The position numbers and the translations under genes were made by a program. From positions 34,536 to 98,535 of the forward strand of contig CAYZTG010000001.1 of the NCBI GenBank assembly GCA_964481475.1: 64,000 nt of DNA. Reading direction: 5' to 3'. The stretch comes from DUQU01 sp964481475 (lineage in GTDB: Bacteria > Bacillota_I > Bacilli_A > Acholeplasmatales > UBA5453). The stretch's first letter is position 1, and every line of letters begins with the position of its first letter. Below the pieces are notes generated by a model. That model had not been told where the DNA came from. It saw nothing but the letters and a program-made list of their open reading frames with translations, and did no database searches. Of the stretch, positions 43,775-53,055 are shown in pieces.

Positions 43775-44093
43775 TTTCAATCACCCCACTAATTTCTTCC
43801 AAAGCCATTCTATTAATTGATGATAATGGCAGTGTAAGGGCCATTCCAACCTTTTTCTCAGAAAGTTTAAACTTCTCTTCTAATGTATTTAGAATCTTCT
43901 CTTCATTATCTTGATGAATTATTGAAAGAATAACATCCTTTTCCTTATTAGTTAAAGAAAAATATTCCATAATTTGATTTGACGCAGTTCCTTCACCAAG
44001 AAAAATTATTGAAAAATTTGCTTTTAATTTATTTAGTTGTTTACAAACAAGCTCACCCTTGCCTCTTGAAACTATTGTAATTAGTAATTTCAT
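43767..44093 (-). CDS. Divergent PII-like protein, second copy
   Basis: 108 residues with the same alternating beta-alpha-beta pattern as its neighbours (LLITIVSRGKGELVCKQLNK, VILSIIHQDNEEKILNTLEE) and the end motif GMALTLPLSSI. It lacks the GGTIIHG loop, which reads FSIIFLGEGTAS. It is therefore probably a diverged paralogue, perhaps a non-binding partner in a heterotrimer. Lies 16 bases after the first copy and overlaps the third. Confidence 0.7.
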   Translation of the reverse strand: MKLLITIVSRGKGELVCKQLNKLKANFSIIFLGEGTASNQIMEYFSLTNKEKDVILSIIHQDNEEKILNTLEEKFKLSEKKVGMALTLPLSSINRMALEEISGVIESE

Positions 44094-44109
44094 TTCAATT
44101 TTCTCCTTG

Positions 44110-44445
44110 CTAAATAACTAAATCATCCATATTCCCTAAGTCTCTAATATTTGACTTAATTCCATAAGCCTTAGAGACAGCTAAAGAGAACATCATGCCA
44201 TTTGCTGGACTTTTAATCCCTAGATTTTTATTTAAGCCTTCCATTATTAACTTCTTACTATGACTTAAAGCAACAATTAAAAGGACATCTTTTTCTTGAT
44301 GTATTGTTATTCCAAATAGTTTTCTATCTTTTTTACTATTACTCCTACCGTGGATAATTGTTCCCCCAGTAGCACCTAAATCTTTAGCAACTTCCATTGC
44401 TTTATACGCATAACCACTGTTACCAATAAAAACTATCAGTTCCAT
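44110..44445 (-). CDS. PII-like signalling protein, first copy
   Basis: 111 residues: ELIVFIGNSGYAYKAMEVAKDLGATGGTIIHGRS is split here as a beta-alpha start plus the GGTIIHGRS loop (residues ~26-34). LFGITIHQEKDVLLIVA and SPANGMMFSLAVSKAYGI follow. This is the PII-like type often encoded beside DUF1538 membrane proteins. The ATG follows GAGGAGG. It begins 9 bases after the DUF1538 stop, so it is co-transcribed. Confidence 0.8.
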   Translation of the reverse strand: MELIVFIGNSGYAYKAMEVAKDLGATGGTIIHGRSNSKKDRKLFGITIHQEKDVLLIVALSHSKKLIMEGLNKNLGIKSPANGMMFSLAVSKAYGIKSNIRDLGNMDDLVI

Positions 44446-44454
44446 AATTCCTCC

Positions 44455-45933
44455 TCAAAATGATAAAATATCATCTTCGCCTTCTACTATTTCTTTTCTT
44501 TTGGCTTTCTTATTATAAATAATACCTAATATTTGCAGACTTATTACTGGCGCCATTGAAACGATCACAACTAGTCCATAAGCATCCATTAAAGGATTTG
44601 AAGTTGCGATGGCATTTGACGCTCCGATTGCAAAAGGCATTAAAAAGGCTGTTGTCATTGCTCCACTAACTGCACTACCCGAATCATATGCAATTGCTGT
44701 GAATAAATCAGGTGTAAAAAACGTTAAAACAAAGGTAATTAAATACCCTGGAACAACTATCCATAAAACATTAATACTAAAGATTATTCTTAACATTGAT
44801 AGTACTAAAGCAATCCCAACTCCTAAAGAAATTGCCCCAAGCAATAATATTTTTGAAACATTACCAGCAGTAACTTCTTCAACTTGTTTATTAACCGCAA
44901 CAATCGATGGTTCTGGCGCAGCAACTAATAGTCCAAAAATTAAGCCCACAATCACTAATAACCATATTTTATTACTTGCTAAGTAAAATCCTATTTCATT
45001 ACCAATCATTGAAAATGCTTGATTTGCTCCTGATAAAAATAATACTAGACCAATATATGTATATAAAAATCCAATTAAAATTTTAATTACTTCTTTTTTG
45101 GAAAGTTTAAAATCAATGAACTGGAAGATAATAAAGAAGGCTACGAATGGTGTTATTGCAATAGCCATATCTTTTGCATAAGTAATTAAATAATTAGTTA
45201 AACTTAAGGTGGTATCAGCTGTTGTAATCGTATTAGGATCAATTTTATAAAATAACCCTAATATTAAAACTGCAATAATTGGTCCAATAATTGTCACGCC
45301 AACTAACCCAAAGGAATCTTGCTCACTATTATTACTTTGCCTAGCTTTACTAATTCCGTAGGCTAAACTCATAATAAAGGGCACTGAAAGGGGCCCACTA
45401 GCAAAACCTCCTGAATCAAAGGCAATTGCGATAAAAGCAGGATTGTTTTTATTCACAATGAAAGCAAGCATAAAAGCAACTCCATATAAACCAATTATTA
45501 GCCACTTTAAAGGGATTTTAAATAATACTCTCAATAATCCTACTGTCATTAATAAACCAACGCCTATGGCAACCGTAATAATGGTAATAATCTCTGGACT
45601 TATAACATCTTTCAATTGGTTTGATAAGACTCTTACCGAAGGTTCCGCAATAATAATGAAAAACCCTAAAGAGATACTAACAAGTAAAAAAAATGTTAAA
45701 TTTCGCTTTTTAACAATATAATTCCCAATGCCTTCGGCTATATAACTAGTTGAAGAAAAGGCGCCTAGCTGAAATAATGCTAAGCCCACAACTAGTAAAG
45801 TTGCTCCTAATAAAAAGCTCAAGATTATTTTTAGATCTAATCCAATTAGAAAGCTTATTACTAAAATAACTATAGTCACCGGCAAAACAGAGATAAAAGA
45901 TTCTAATAATTTTTTCAAAAAAGGTTTAATCAT
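44455..45933 (-). CDS. DUF1538 membrane protein, duplicated
   Basis: A 492-residue polytopic membrane protein with two homologous halves. Motifs repeat at a constant offset of 244 residues: AEPSVRVLSNQ (96-106) / PEPSIVAVNKQ (340-350), AIAFDSGGFASG (169-180) / AIAYDSGSAVSG (413-424), and DSFGLVGVTIIGP / DAYGLVVIVSMAP. Such inverted or tandem repeats are typical of transporters with a pseudo-twofold core, and the paired DSG motifs could be substrate or ion sites. The substrate is unknown. It is followed by three PII-like genes and preceded by a Na/Pi-cotransporter homologue. Confidence 0.85.
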   Translation of the reverse strand: MIKPFLKKLLESFISVLPVTIVILVISFLIGLDLKIILSFLLGATLLVVGLALFQLGAFSSTSYIAEGIGNYIVKKRNLTFFLLVSISLGFFIIIAEPSVRVLSNQLKDVISPEIITIITVAIGVGLLMTVGLLRVLFKIPLKWLIIGLYGVAFMLAFIVNKNNPAFIAIAFDSGGFASGPLSVPFIMSLAYGISKARQSNNSEQDSFGLVGVTIIGPIIAVLILGLFYKIDPNTITTADTTLSLTNYLITYAKDMAIAITPFVAFFIIFQFIDFKLSKKEVIKILIGFLYTYIGLVLFLSGANQAFSMIGNEIGFYLASNKIWLLVIVGLIFGLLVAAPEPSIVAVNKQVEEVTAGNVSKILLLGAISLGVGIALVLSMLRIIFSINVLWIVVPGYLITFVLTFFTPDLFTAIAYDSGSAVSGAMTTAFLMPFAIGASNAIATSNPLMDAYGLVVIVSMAPVISLQILGIIYNKKAKRKEIVEGEDDILSF

Positions 45934-45989
45934 TTTATAAACTACCTCATAGTATAGTTTAAGTCTTTTTATCTAATAAAGCAACCAAT

Positions 45990-47615
45990 CTAAGTTATCA
46001 TTTCCTTTGCCATATAGTGAATATGATCGGCTGCTCTCTCTAGATTAGAAACTAGATTAATTAAGATTGGACTAGATTCAGCTCGACATTTTCCTTCATT
46101 AAGTCTTTTAATGTGATTGTCAACAATAAATCTTCTTTTATCATCAACTTTTTGTTCTAGACTTTCAACTATTTTATAGCCTTGTTTACTTCCTGAGAAA
46201 AAGACACTCATTGAGTTTTCAAATAAGTCTTTAATAATTGAAAACATTTCATTTAAATCAGCTAATGCGCTATCGCTAAAACTTAAGTCATCTCGCAAAG
46301 TTGCTTCTGTGTATTTTATTAAATTACCCGCTAAATCATTAACTCTTTCCACATCATTAATTGCATAATATAACTTTGAAGTAACTTTTTTATTTGACAT
46401 AGTTAACTTTTCTCCAGAAATTTTAACCAAATATTCTAGTGCTTGTTTGTTTAACTTAGCCCCTTGAGCAATTAAACTCTCCACCTTACTAGAATTACTG
46501 AGATCTCTTTCAACAAAACAGTTAAAAGATATTTCCAAACTATTCATTGCATTTCTCGCCAAAACATCAATTTCTTTTTTTAATTGTGCAATTGCCAAAC
46601 TTGGAGTATCTAGTAATCTTTCTTCCAATAAAATAGCAACCGGTTTTGCAGCTTCATCTTCTTTTATTAACCTTTCACTAATTCTTACAAAAACATTAGC
46701 AAAAGGTAAGAAGATTAAAGCACAAGTCAAATTAAAAAACGTATGAAACATTGCTATTTGAGTTGCCGCTTTAGGGAAAAGGGCCATCATAACAGTATCA
46801 TTAAAACTAGGCCAAGCAAGTAAAAATATCATAAAAATAAAAGAACCCATCAAATTAAATAAAATATGAATCATAGAAGCTCTTTTAGCATTAATATTTG
46901 CCCCAATTGAGGCATATAAAGCGACAATAGTAGTTCCAATATTAGAACCTAAAATAATATATAAAGGAGCATTACCACCACCACCAATAACAATCCCCGC
47001 AATAGCACTTGAAATTACAATTGAAGTTATTGCTGAACTACTTTGAAAGATTGCGGTTAAGACAATTCCAATTAATAAAAGCAACAATGGATTGCTAATA
47101 TTAGATAACATATTAACAATTACTTCTGATTCTTTAAAGATTGACATTGCCCCACTAAGTAAATGTAAACTAACAAAAATTAACCCTAACCCTTGTAAGA
47201 TTTTTCCGATTATTTTTGTTCGTTCATTTTTGGAAATTAAATTAATAAAAGAACCAATTAAAGCAAACATCATTGCAAAAACAATAAAATTAAAACTTTG
47301 TAAAGCTACAATTTGAGCAGTAATAGTTGTTCCAACGTTAGCTCCCATAATAATCGTTGTAGCTTGTAAAAGAGAAATAACTCCAGCATTAACTAAACCA
47401 ACAACCATGACAGTAGTAATTCCGCTGGACTGAACAATAGCTGTCGCAGCAACTCCAGTCGCAAAACCTTTCACTTTATTATTTGAAATCTTATTTAAGG
47501 AAAGTTCTAACTTATTATTGGCTACTCTTTTCATATTTTCAGATAACATGTTCATTCCAATAAGTAAAGATCCAATCCCACCAAACAAAATCATAATTGC
47601 TTCAAAATATGCCAT
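45990..47615 (-). CDS. Na/Pi cotransporter family protein with PhoU-like domain
   Basis: NptA/YjbB-type protein of 541 residues. Eight or so helices contain the two QSS repeats (AIVQSSGITTVM ~59-70 and IFQSSSAITSIV ~188-199) and the GANVGTT / GSNIGTT pairs that define the family. The C-terminal ~220 residues are helical and PhoU-like. It likely couples Na+ to phosphate movement, possibly efflux. It lies 56 bases upstream of the DUF1538 gene in the same direction, so PII-like control may extend to it (inference). Confidence 0.88.
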   Translation of the reverse strand: MAYFEAIMILFGGIGSLLIGMNMLSENMKRVANNKLELSLNKISNNKVKGFATGVAATAIVQSSGITTVMVVGLVNAGVISLLQATTIIMGANVGTTITAQIVALQSFNFIVFAMMFALIGSFINLISKNERTKIIGKILQGLGLIFVSLHLLSGAMSIFKESEVIVNMLSNISNPLLLLLIGIVLTAIFQSSSAITSIVISSAIAGIVIGGGGNAPLYIILGSNIGTTIVALYASIGANINAKRASMIHILFNLMGSFIFMIFLLAWPSFNDTVMMALFPKAATQIAMFHTFFNLTCALIFLPFANVFVRISERLIKEDEAAKPVAILLEERLLDTPSLAIAQLKKEIDVLARNAMNSLEISFNCFVERDLSNSSKVESLIAQGAKLNKQALEYLVKISGEKLTMSNKKVTSKLYYAINDVERVNDLAGNLIKYTEATLRDDLSFSDSALADLNEMFSIIKDLFENSMSVFFSGSKQGYKIVESLEQKVDDKRRFIVDNHIKRLNEGKCRAESSPILINLVSNLERAADHIHYMAKEMIT

Positions 47616-47805
47616 ATTTTATCACCACTACTATTTTACAAGAAATGAATTAATTAATATAGTATAATTTTTCAAGTTTTGTCTTTGCTAAATTAACTTA
47701 AAACGATTAAATGTGCTTATAGACCTATAAACTTAACTTATAACAATCAAACAAAAACGTTTCCATTTATTTCAAAAATTAACTATAATAATAATGGTGA
47801 TAGTT

Positions 47806-48741
47806 ATGAAAACAAATATTTTTTTACTTACAAAAATTACAATAGGATTTATTATTGCTTTTTTAATAGCTTATTTTTTAAAATTACATTACTTTTATAC
47901 AACCGGGGTAATTACTCTTCTTTCTTTAGAAAAAACAAAACTACGCTCATATAATATTGCTCTAATAAGATTAATTAGTATGATAATTGCTTTTGCTTTA
48001 GGCTCACTACTATTTTACTTATTTGATTTTGAAACACTTGGTGTTGTTTTCTTCATTTTGATTTTTATTCCTCTTAGTTTTTTTACTAAAATAGAAAAAG
48101 GGCTATCTGTTTCATTAGTTTTAGTCTCACAAATATATTTAGAAAAGGATTTAACATTTACCTTAAATGCCTTTTATATTTTCTTTATAGGTGTTGGTGT
48201 TGGTTTAATCCTAAATTTAATTATGCCTAACTACCGTAAAGAAATCTCTAAAAATACTAAATTAATTGATGAAGAGATTAATACTTCTATTAAACTCATT
48301 AGCACTAATATAAAGCCTGATTTCACTAATTTAAAAAAATTAACTACTTTATCTTTTTCATTAATTCAAGACGAATTAGAAAATATGTCTAGTTTAGAAA
48401 TTACTAAAACTTTAAACTACTTAGAAATGAGAAATAAACAGTCATTTCTATTAGAGAAAATAAGTAATGATTTAATGAATGTTACTTCAATCGAAGAAAA
48501 ATCAATTATCTTAAACTATTTACAATTATTTGAAAATCAAATTGGAGAATCAAACTATGCCTTAAATTTAAATGATCAGTTAGATAAACTCTTCGAATTA
48601 TTTCGAAAAAGACCTCTGCCTAAGGAGAGATCTTTATTTGAACAAAGAGCATTATTATATACTACTTTATTAGACTTAAAACAATTTTTAAAATTAAAAT
48701 TAGATTATCATCTTAAATATCAAAATGAGTCAGCAAATTAG
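47806..48741 (+). CDS. ArAE-type (aromatic acid exporter family) membrane protein
   Basis: 311 residues. The N-terminal half has about five to six helices in the pattern of the ArAE_1 family (TKITIGFIIAFLIAYFL, YFYTTGVITLLSL, then LRSYNIALIRLISMIIAFALGS). The C-terminal half is a charged helical cytoplasmic domain. Related proteins are annotated as aromatic acid exporters, but few are tested. The ATG at 47806 follows GGTGAT; an in-frame ATG 12 bases earlier lies over that site. A TATAAT is at 47784-47789. The 3' end overlaps the convergent ABC gene by 29 bases. Confidence 0.8.
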   Translation: MKTNIFLLTKITIGFIIAFLIAYFLKLHYFYTTGVITLLSLEKTKLRSYNIALIRLISMIIAFALGSLLFYLFDFETLGVVFFILIFIPLSFFTKIEKGLSVSLVLVSQIYLEKDLTFTLNAFYIFFIGVGVGLILNLIMPNYRKEISKNTKLIDEEINTSIKLISTNIKPDFTNLKKLTTLSFSLIQDELENMSSLEITKTLNYLEMRNKQSFLLEKISNDLMNVTSIEEKSIILNYLQLFENQIGESNYALNLNDQLDKLFELFRKRPLPKERSLFEQRALLYTTLLDLKQFLKLKLDYHLKYQNESAN

Positions 48742-51106
48742 CTGGCTTTTTTCTTAAGATAAAACTAACAGGAATTAGAGCAATGATAACATTGGCAAAT
48801 AGTATTCCTAAAGTAGCCACTACAAACGATAATAAAGAAACTCTTGAAATAGTCATAAGTCCTAAGAAAGACGTACTCAGTCCTCTAATAATAAGCATTC
48901 CAATTACTACTCCAATAAAAGATGTCATCAGCGAAATTAGTAAATACTCTAAAGCAAAATTAATTTTAATCTCATACTTGTGAACACCTAAAGCACGAAA
49001 AATACTTAATTCTTTAACCCGTTTAGTTAAAGAAGATCTTACAATAAAGAAAAAGATTAAACTACTAACAATAATTGAAAAAATCATTTGACTAACAGAA
49101 GATGCTCTTGTTGCTGCTGATTCCTTCTTAATATTTTCAACTGTTTCTGCTCTTGAATTAATAAATTTACTATTTGGAACACTACCATCTAAGGAGTAAA
49201 GATAAGTAATATAATAATTAAGTTGCTCATCTAAAAGTCTTTTAACTACTTCACTATTAACATAAACAATATTAGTCTCATCAATATCCTCGTACGTGCC
49301 AACAATTACTACATTTTGATATCTTTCTAAATCGCTAATATTTTTACTATCTAGCATCATAAAAACACTTTCCGCGAGAACAATCTCTGTTTTTGCTTGG
49401 TTACTATCAGGCCATCTCCCTGTCTTTAATAAAATACCATCGATGTCATCACTATAAGTAAAAGCATAATTGATAATCTGATCATCAACCTCAAAATTAT
49501 AAAACTGTCGCAAAGAAATATTATAAAGTAAACTAGGCATGCTATACCACGCTTTTGTATTTGTATTAACAACTCCGACGATAACTAAGTCAACAACCGA
49601 AAGAGCACTTGACGAATATGACATGAAAGATATTTTTTCATTCAATAAATGCTTTGCCTCATAAATACCGTTTACTTGATAATAAACGGAATTCGAATAA
49701 TATTTATCTAAAACACTTGCATCAATAACAATTTCTTCTTCTTTAAGAGGCATTCTCCCATAAATTAAATCTTTTTCACTTAAAGCATTAACCGGTAAAC
49801 CAGTTTCAATGACTAAACGGTTTCCTTTCCGACCACTTATAAAACTAAACTCTCCGCGATTAAAACCAACATAATAAACAAAACTATTTCCATCAACTTC
49901 ATCCAAATTATTTTGACTCTCAAAAGCATAGTAAACATTCTCATCAATAAATATTCCTGATTCATCAAAAATCAAATTAGAAAAAAGCGTAAAAATTGAA
50001 ATCGAAAACATCACTCCCAATAAAACTAATGAAGCAATTTGAATTTTTCTCTTTCTGCCAACATTAGCAATGTTTTTCAAGGCTTCTATTAATGATTCTT
50101 TAAAACTAAAATTACGTTTTCTATGCCGTGGTTTAACATTTCTCTCAAGTTCATCTAGGGAAAAATTTGTTTGATACTCAATCTCATCATCACTATTTTT
50201 TCTACCATCTACTATTTTGATATTAGAGTTACTATCAAGAACATTTATTTTTAATTTAGCATCATTAGATTTTAAGTATAATTGATTATTTAATTTAATA
50301 ATTGTTAAATCAAGTTTTTCTTCTTTATCCTTCAAATAAGCATCAATTTGATTATGATAGTTTATTTTGTGTAAATCTCCTAAGTAAAGGGTATTATCAT
50401 CATAATCTAGTTCACTAGATAAAGTAAAATCATTTACATTATCGCTACTTACTTTACCGTCTTCAATCTTAATTATCCGATCAGCATAATTATTAGCTAA
50501 ATTGAGATTATGAGTTACTAAAATAACTAATTTTTCACTACTTATTTTTTTGATTATTTTCATTATTTCAACACTATTTTTAAGATCTAAATTTCCTGTT
50601 GGTTCATCAGCAATTATTACATCAGGATTTTTAGCAATTGCTCTTGCAATCGCTACTCGCTGCTTTTGTCCAAAAGAAAGATCACTAGCTTGTCTTTTCT
50701 TAAATTTAAGCAAACCAACCGCATTTAGACAATAATTAATACGATATTCAACATCAGTTTCATCAACTATTCCAATCATATTTAAGGTCAGTTTAATATT
50801 ATCATAAACTGTTCTATCTTCTAATAAGTAATAATTTTGAAATATAAATCCAATGTTATTAGCTCTTAATTTATCCCACTCATTACTTTTATAAGATGTC
50901 ATATTAATATTTTTAAACTTAATTTCACCCTTAGCACTATCTAAACCACTAATTACATTTAAAAGTGTTGTTTTCCCACATCCCGAAGGCCCTGTAATAA
51001 CAACAAGCCCTTTATTAGGAAAGCTTAAGGTAGTTTCATTAATAACGTGAATTTCATTAATTTTATTTTTGTTAAAATATTTATCTAAGTTAGTTATACT
51101 AATCAT
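48713..51106 (-). CDS. ABC transporter, fused ATPase-permease (MacB-like)
   Basis: 797 residues. The N-terminal ATPase (1-225) has Walker A GPSGCGKTT (39-47), a signature reading LSFGQKQRV instead of LSGGQ, and Walker B IIADEPTGNLD. A ~120-residue charged linker leads to one helix, a large extracytoplasmic domain, and three C-terminal helices with the FtsX-type segment ELSIFRALGVHKYEIK. Probably pairs with the adjacent homologue as a heterodimer for peptide, lipid or antibiotic efflux. One base separates it from the upstream gene. Confidence 0.88.
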   Translation of the reverse strand: MISITNLDKYFNKNKINEIHVINETTLSFPNKGLVVITGPSGCGKTTLLNVISGLDSAKGEIKFKNINMTSYKSNEWDKLRANNIGFIFQNYYLLEDRTVYDNIKLTLNMIGIVDETDVEYRINYCLNAVGLLKFKKRQASDLSFGQKQRVAIARAIAKNPDVIIADEPTGNLDLKNSVEIMKIIKKISSEKLVILVTHNLNLANNYADRIIKIEDGKVSSDNVNDFTLSSELDYDDNTLYLGDLHKINYHNQIDAYLKDKEEKLDLTIIKLNNQLYLKSNDAKLKINVLDSNSNIKIVDGRKNSDDEIEYQTNFSLDELERNVKPRHRKRNFSFKESLIEALKNIANVGRKRKIQIASLVLLGVMFSISIFTLFSNLIFDESGIFIDENVYYAFESQNNLDEVDGNSFVYYVGFNRGEFSFISGRKGNRLVIETGLPVNALSEKDLIYGRMPLKEEEIVIDASVLDKYYSNSVYYQVNGIYEAKHLLNEKISFMSYSSSALSVVDLVIVGVVNTNTKAWYSMPSLLYNISLRQFYNFEVDDQIINYAFTYSDDIDGILLKTGRWPDSNQAKTEIVLAESVFMMLDSKNISDLERYQNVVIVGTYEDIDETNIVYVNSEVVKRLLDEQLNYYITYLYSLDGSVPNSKFINSRAETVENIKKESAATRASSVSQMIFSIIVSSLIFFFIVRSSLTKRVKELSIFRALGVHKYEIKINFALEYLLISLMTSFIGVVIGMLIIRGLSTSFLGLMTISRVSLLSFVVATLGILFANVIIALIPVSFILRKKPANLLTHFDI
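48728..48752 (+). terminator. Terminator of the ArAE-type gene
   Basis: AGTCAGC-AAATTA-GCTGGCT (one G-U) followed by six T. It spans the plus-strand stop codon and also lies inside the convergent ABC coding sequence. Confidence 0.65.
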
Positions 51107-51107
51107 T

Positions 51108-52910
51108 TTAATGGTCCTCCTTTAATGATTCAATCACGGTTAAGTTAAAGAGTTTTTTATTAAATCTCAATCCTTGTAATAAAGAAAACACTAAAAAGAA
51201 AATTGAAATTAGGAAGTAATCAAAAAATGTTATCACTCTCTCAATTTTATAAATTTCTAAAAACATTTTAGACAACACTTTTAAAGAAATCACCAAAAAG
51301 GCGTAAGCCATTAAAGAAATAAACATTTGCTCTATAACAATCATAAGGGCAACTTCCTTCTCACTAACTCCTACTGAACGATAAACTGCAAAATCTTTAT
51401 TTCTTGATTGCATTGTATTTTTTAAAACATTATATGAAATGAGTAATAAAATCATCATAATTCCTACTAGCGCGAACCATGAAATAATTAAAAAAATACC
51501 AGACTGAAGTAGATTAAAATGCTCATATTGCAAATAATTATCAATAATACGAATATTATTTGGTAGTTTTGATTTAAAAATATTAATCTCTTCTCTATCA
51601 TAACCTACAACTAAAATTTCATTAATTTCGTTATTCTCAAAAAACTTATCATTCAAAGTGAAAGTATCTAAGTCATAAAGCAAACTATGATGCACATAAA
51701 TATAATAAGAATCACTAAAATCTTTAATAATAAAGGATTTTTCAATCCCTCTTATCCTAATGTCTATTGAATCACCAACTTTATAATCAAGAGAACTCCA
51801 TTTTCCTTTAGGAATAACGACTTCATTAACTTCCAAGGCCAGATTATTACCTAAAAGGTCCGCGCTCCTTATACTTACTTGATTATAAGTTTCTATTCTG
51901 CCATATAATTCTGGATGAGAGATGTAAATTTTTAAATAGTTACTTTCATAATCCTTTTTAAAATTGATAAAATCTTCTTTAATGAAAGGAGAATCATCTC
52001 TATTTAATAAGTAAACCTCATTAGAAACTTCATAAAAATCTACTCGTTTAGATAAAATCATTGTTGAATAAAAAAATAACAAGATAATCATAACCATTAA
52101 AAATAAGCTGAAAGCAAAAATAGTTCTTTTAGGAGTAGCGCCAATATTTCTAAATGCTAATTTAATAGAATTAACTAAAGTATTTTTAGATATTTCCTCA
52201 TTTAAAACTAACTCTCCTTCACTTTTAGATAACTTCTCCAAAAGTTGGTCATCTTTTACATTACCATCTTCTAAAACAACTTTTCTCGTTACATAAGGTT
52301 TTGCTTCTTCAAAATTATGAGTAACTAATAAGACTAACTTATCTTTACTAATCTTTTTAAGAAGCTTCATAATTTCCTCACCAGATTTTTTATCCAAATT
52401 ACCTGTCGGTTCATCGGCTAAAATAATTGGCGCATCTTTCGCTAAAGCTCTTGCAATTACTACCCTTTGTTTTTCCCCACCAGATAGTTTAGCCGTCTTA
52501 TGATGAATATGGTTTTCTAAACCAACCTCTTTTATTAACTCCAAGGTTCGTTCTTTTCTTTTTTCTTTATCATAACCTTGGGCATCTAAAGCAATAATAA
52601 TATTTTGATAAACAGAATATGATTCAATAATATTGTAATTTTGAAAAACAAAACCAATATTTAGAGCCCTAAAAATTTCCCACTCTTTAACAGTATAATG
52701 GGAAGTCTCTTTACCACCAATTAATATTTCGCCATCTTCATAAGTATCGAAACCACTAAGAACATTTAAAAGTGTTGTTTTACCACTCCCAGATTCACCC
52801 GTAATAGCCACAAACTCGTTTGAACCAAACTTTAAGTTAACATTTCTAATTCCTTCGGTTACTCCTGTTTTGGTTTTATAATATTTTGACACATTTCTTA
52901 TTTCAATCAT
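51108..52910 (-). CDS. ABC transporter, fused ATPase-permease (MacB-like), first of pair
   Basis: 600 residues. The ATPase (1-225) has Walker A GESGSGKTT (38-46), a canonical LSGGEKQRV signature and ILADEPTGNLD. A helix at ~262-285, an outside domain and three C-terminal helices containing FAVYRSVGVSEKEVALM complete the MacB/FtsX plan. Its outside domain is much smaller than in the downstream partner. The start follows AAGGTGGT. A PadR-HAAS pair encoded ~1 kb away may regulate it (inference). Confidence 0.88.
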   Translation of the reverse strand: MIEIRNVSKYYKTKTGVTEGIRNVNLKFGSNEFVAITGESGSGKTTLLNVLSGFDTYEDGEILIGGKETSHYTVKEWEIFRALNIGFVFQNYNIIESYSVYQNIIIALDAQGYDKEKRKERTLELIKEVGLENHIHHKTAKLSGGEKQRVVIARALAKDAPIILADEPTGNLDKKSGEEIMKLLKKISKDKLVLLVTHNFEEAKPYVTRKVVLEDGNVKDDQLLEKLSKSEGELVLNEEISKNTLVNSIKLAFRNIGATPKRTIFAFSLFLMVMIILLFFYSTMILSKRVDFYEVSNEVYLLNRDDSPFIKEDFINFKKDYESNYLKIYISHPELYGRIETYNQVSIRSADLLGNNLALEVNEVVIPKGKWSSLDYKVGDSIDIRIRGIEKSFIIKDFSDSYYIYVHHSLLYDLDTFTLNDKFFENNEINEILVVGYDREEINIFKSKLPNNIRIIDNYLQYEHFNLLQSGIFLIISWFALVGIMMILLLISYNVLKNTMQSRNKDFAVYRSVGVSEKEVALMIVIEQMFISLMAYAFLVISLKVLSKMFLEIYKIERVITFFDYFLISIFFLVFSLLQGLRFNKKLFNLTVIESLKEDH

Positions 52911-52945
52911 ATTACCACCTTATTTCATTTATTATCTTATACGTT

Positions 52946-52954
52946 ATTATATCA
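52946..52954 (-). promoter_or_regulatory. Extended -10 promoter of the ABC pair
   Basis: TGATATAAT on the minus strand, about 35 bases before the first ABC start codon. No good -35. Confidence 0.5.
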
Positions 52955-53055
52955 CTTCAAAGAAATATCTTTTTTGTTTTTTTCTTACAATATAGTATCT
53001 TTAATATCTTTTATTGGATAATTTACTATAATAGAGACGAGGAGTGTGATTAATC

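Noticed and set aside
44609..44986. 125-codon plus-strand frame inside the DUF1538 gene
   Set aside because: Antisense shadow; the minus-strand protein has clear repeat structure.
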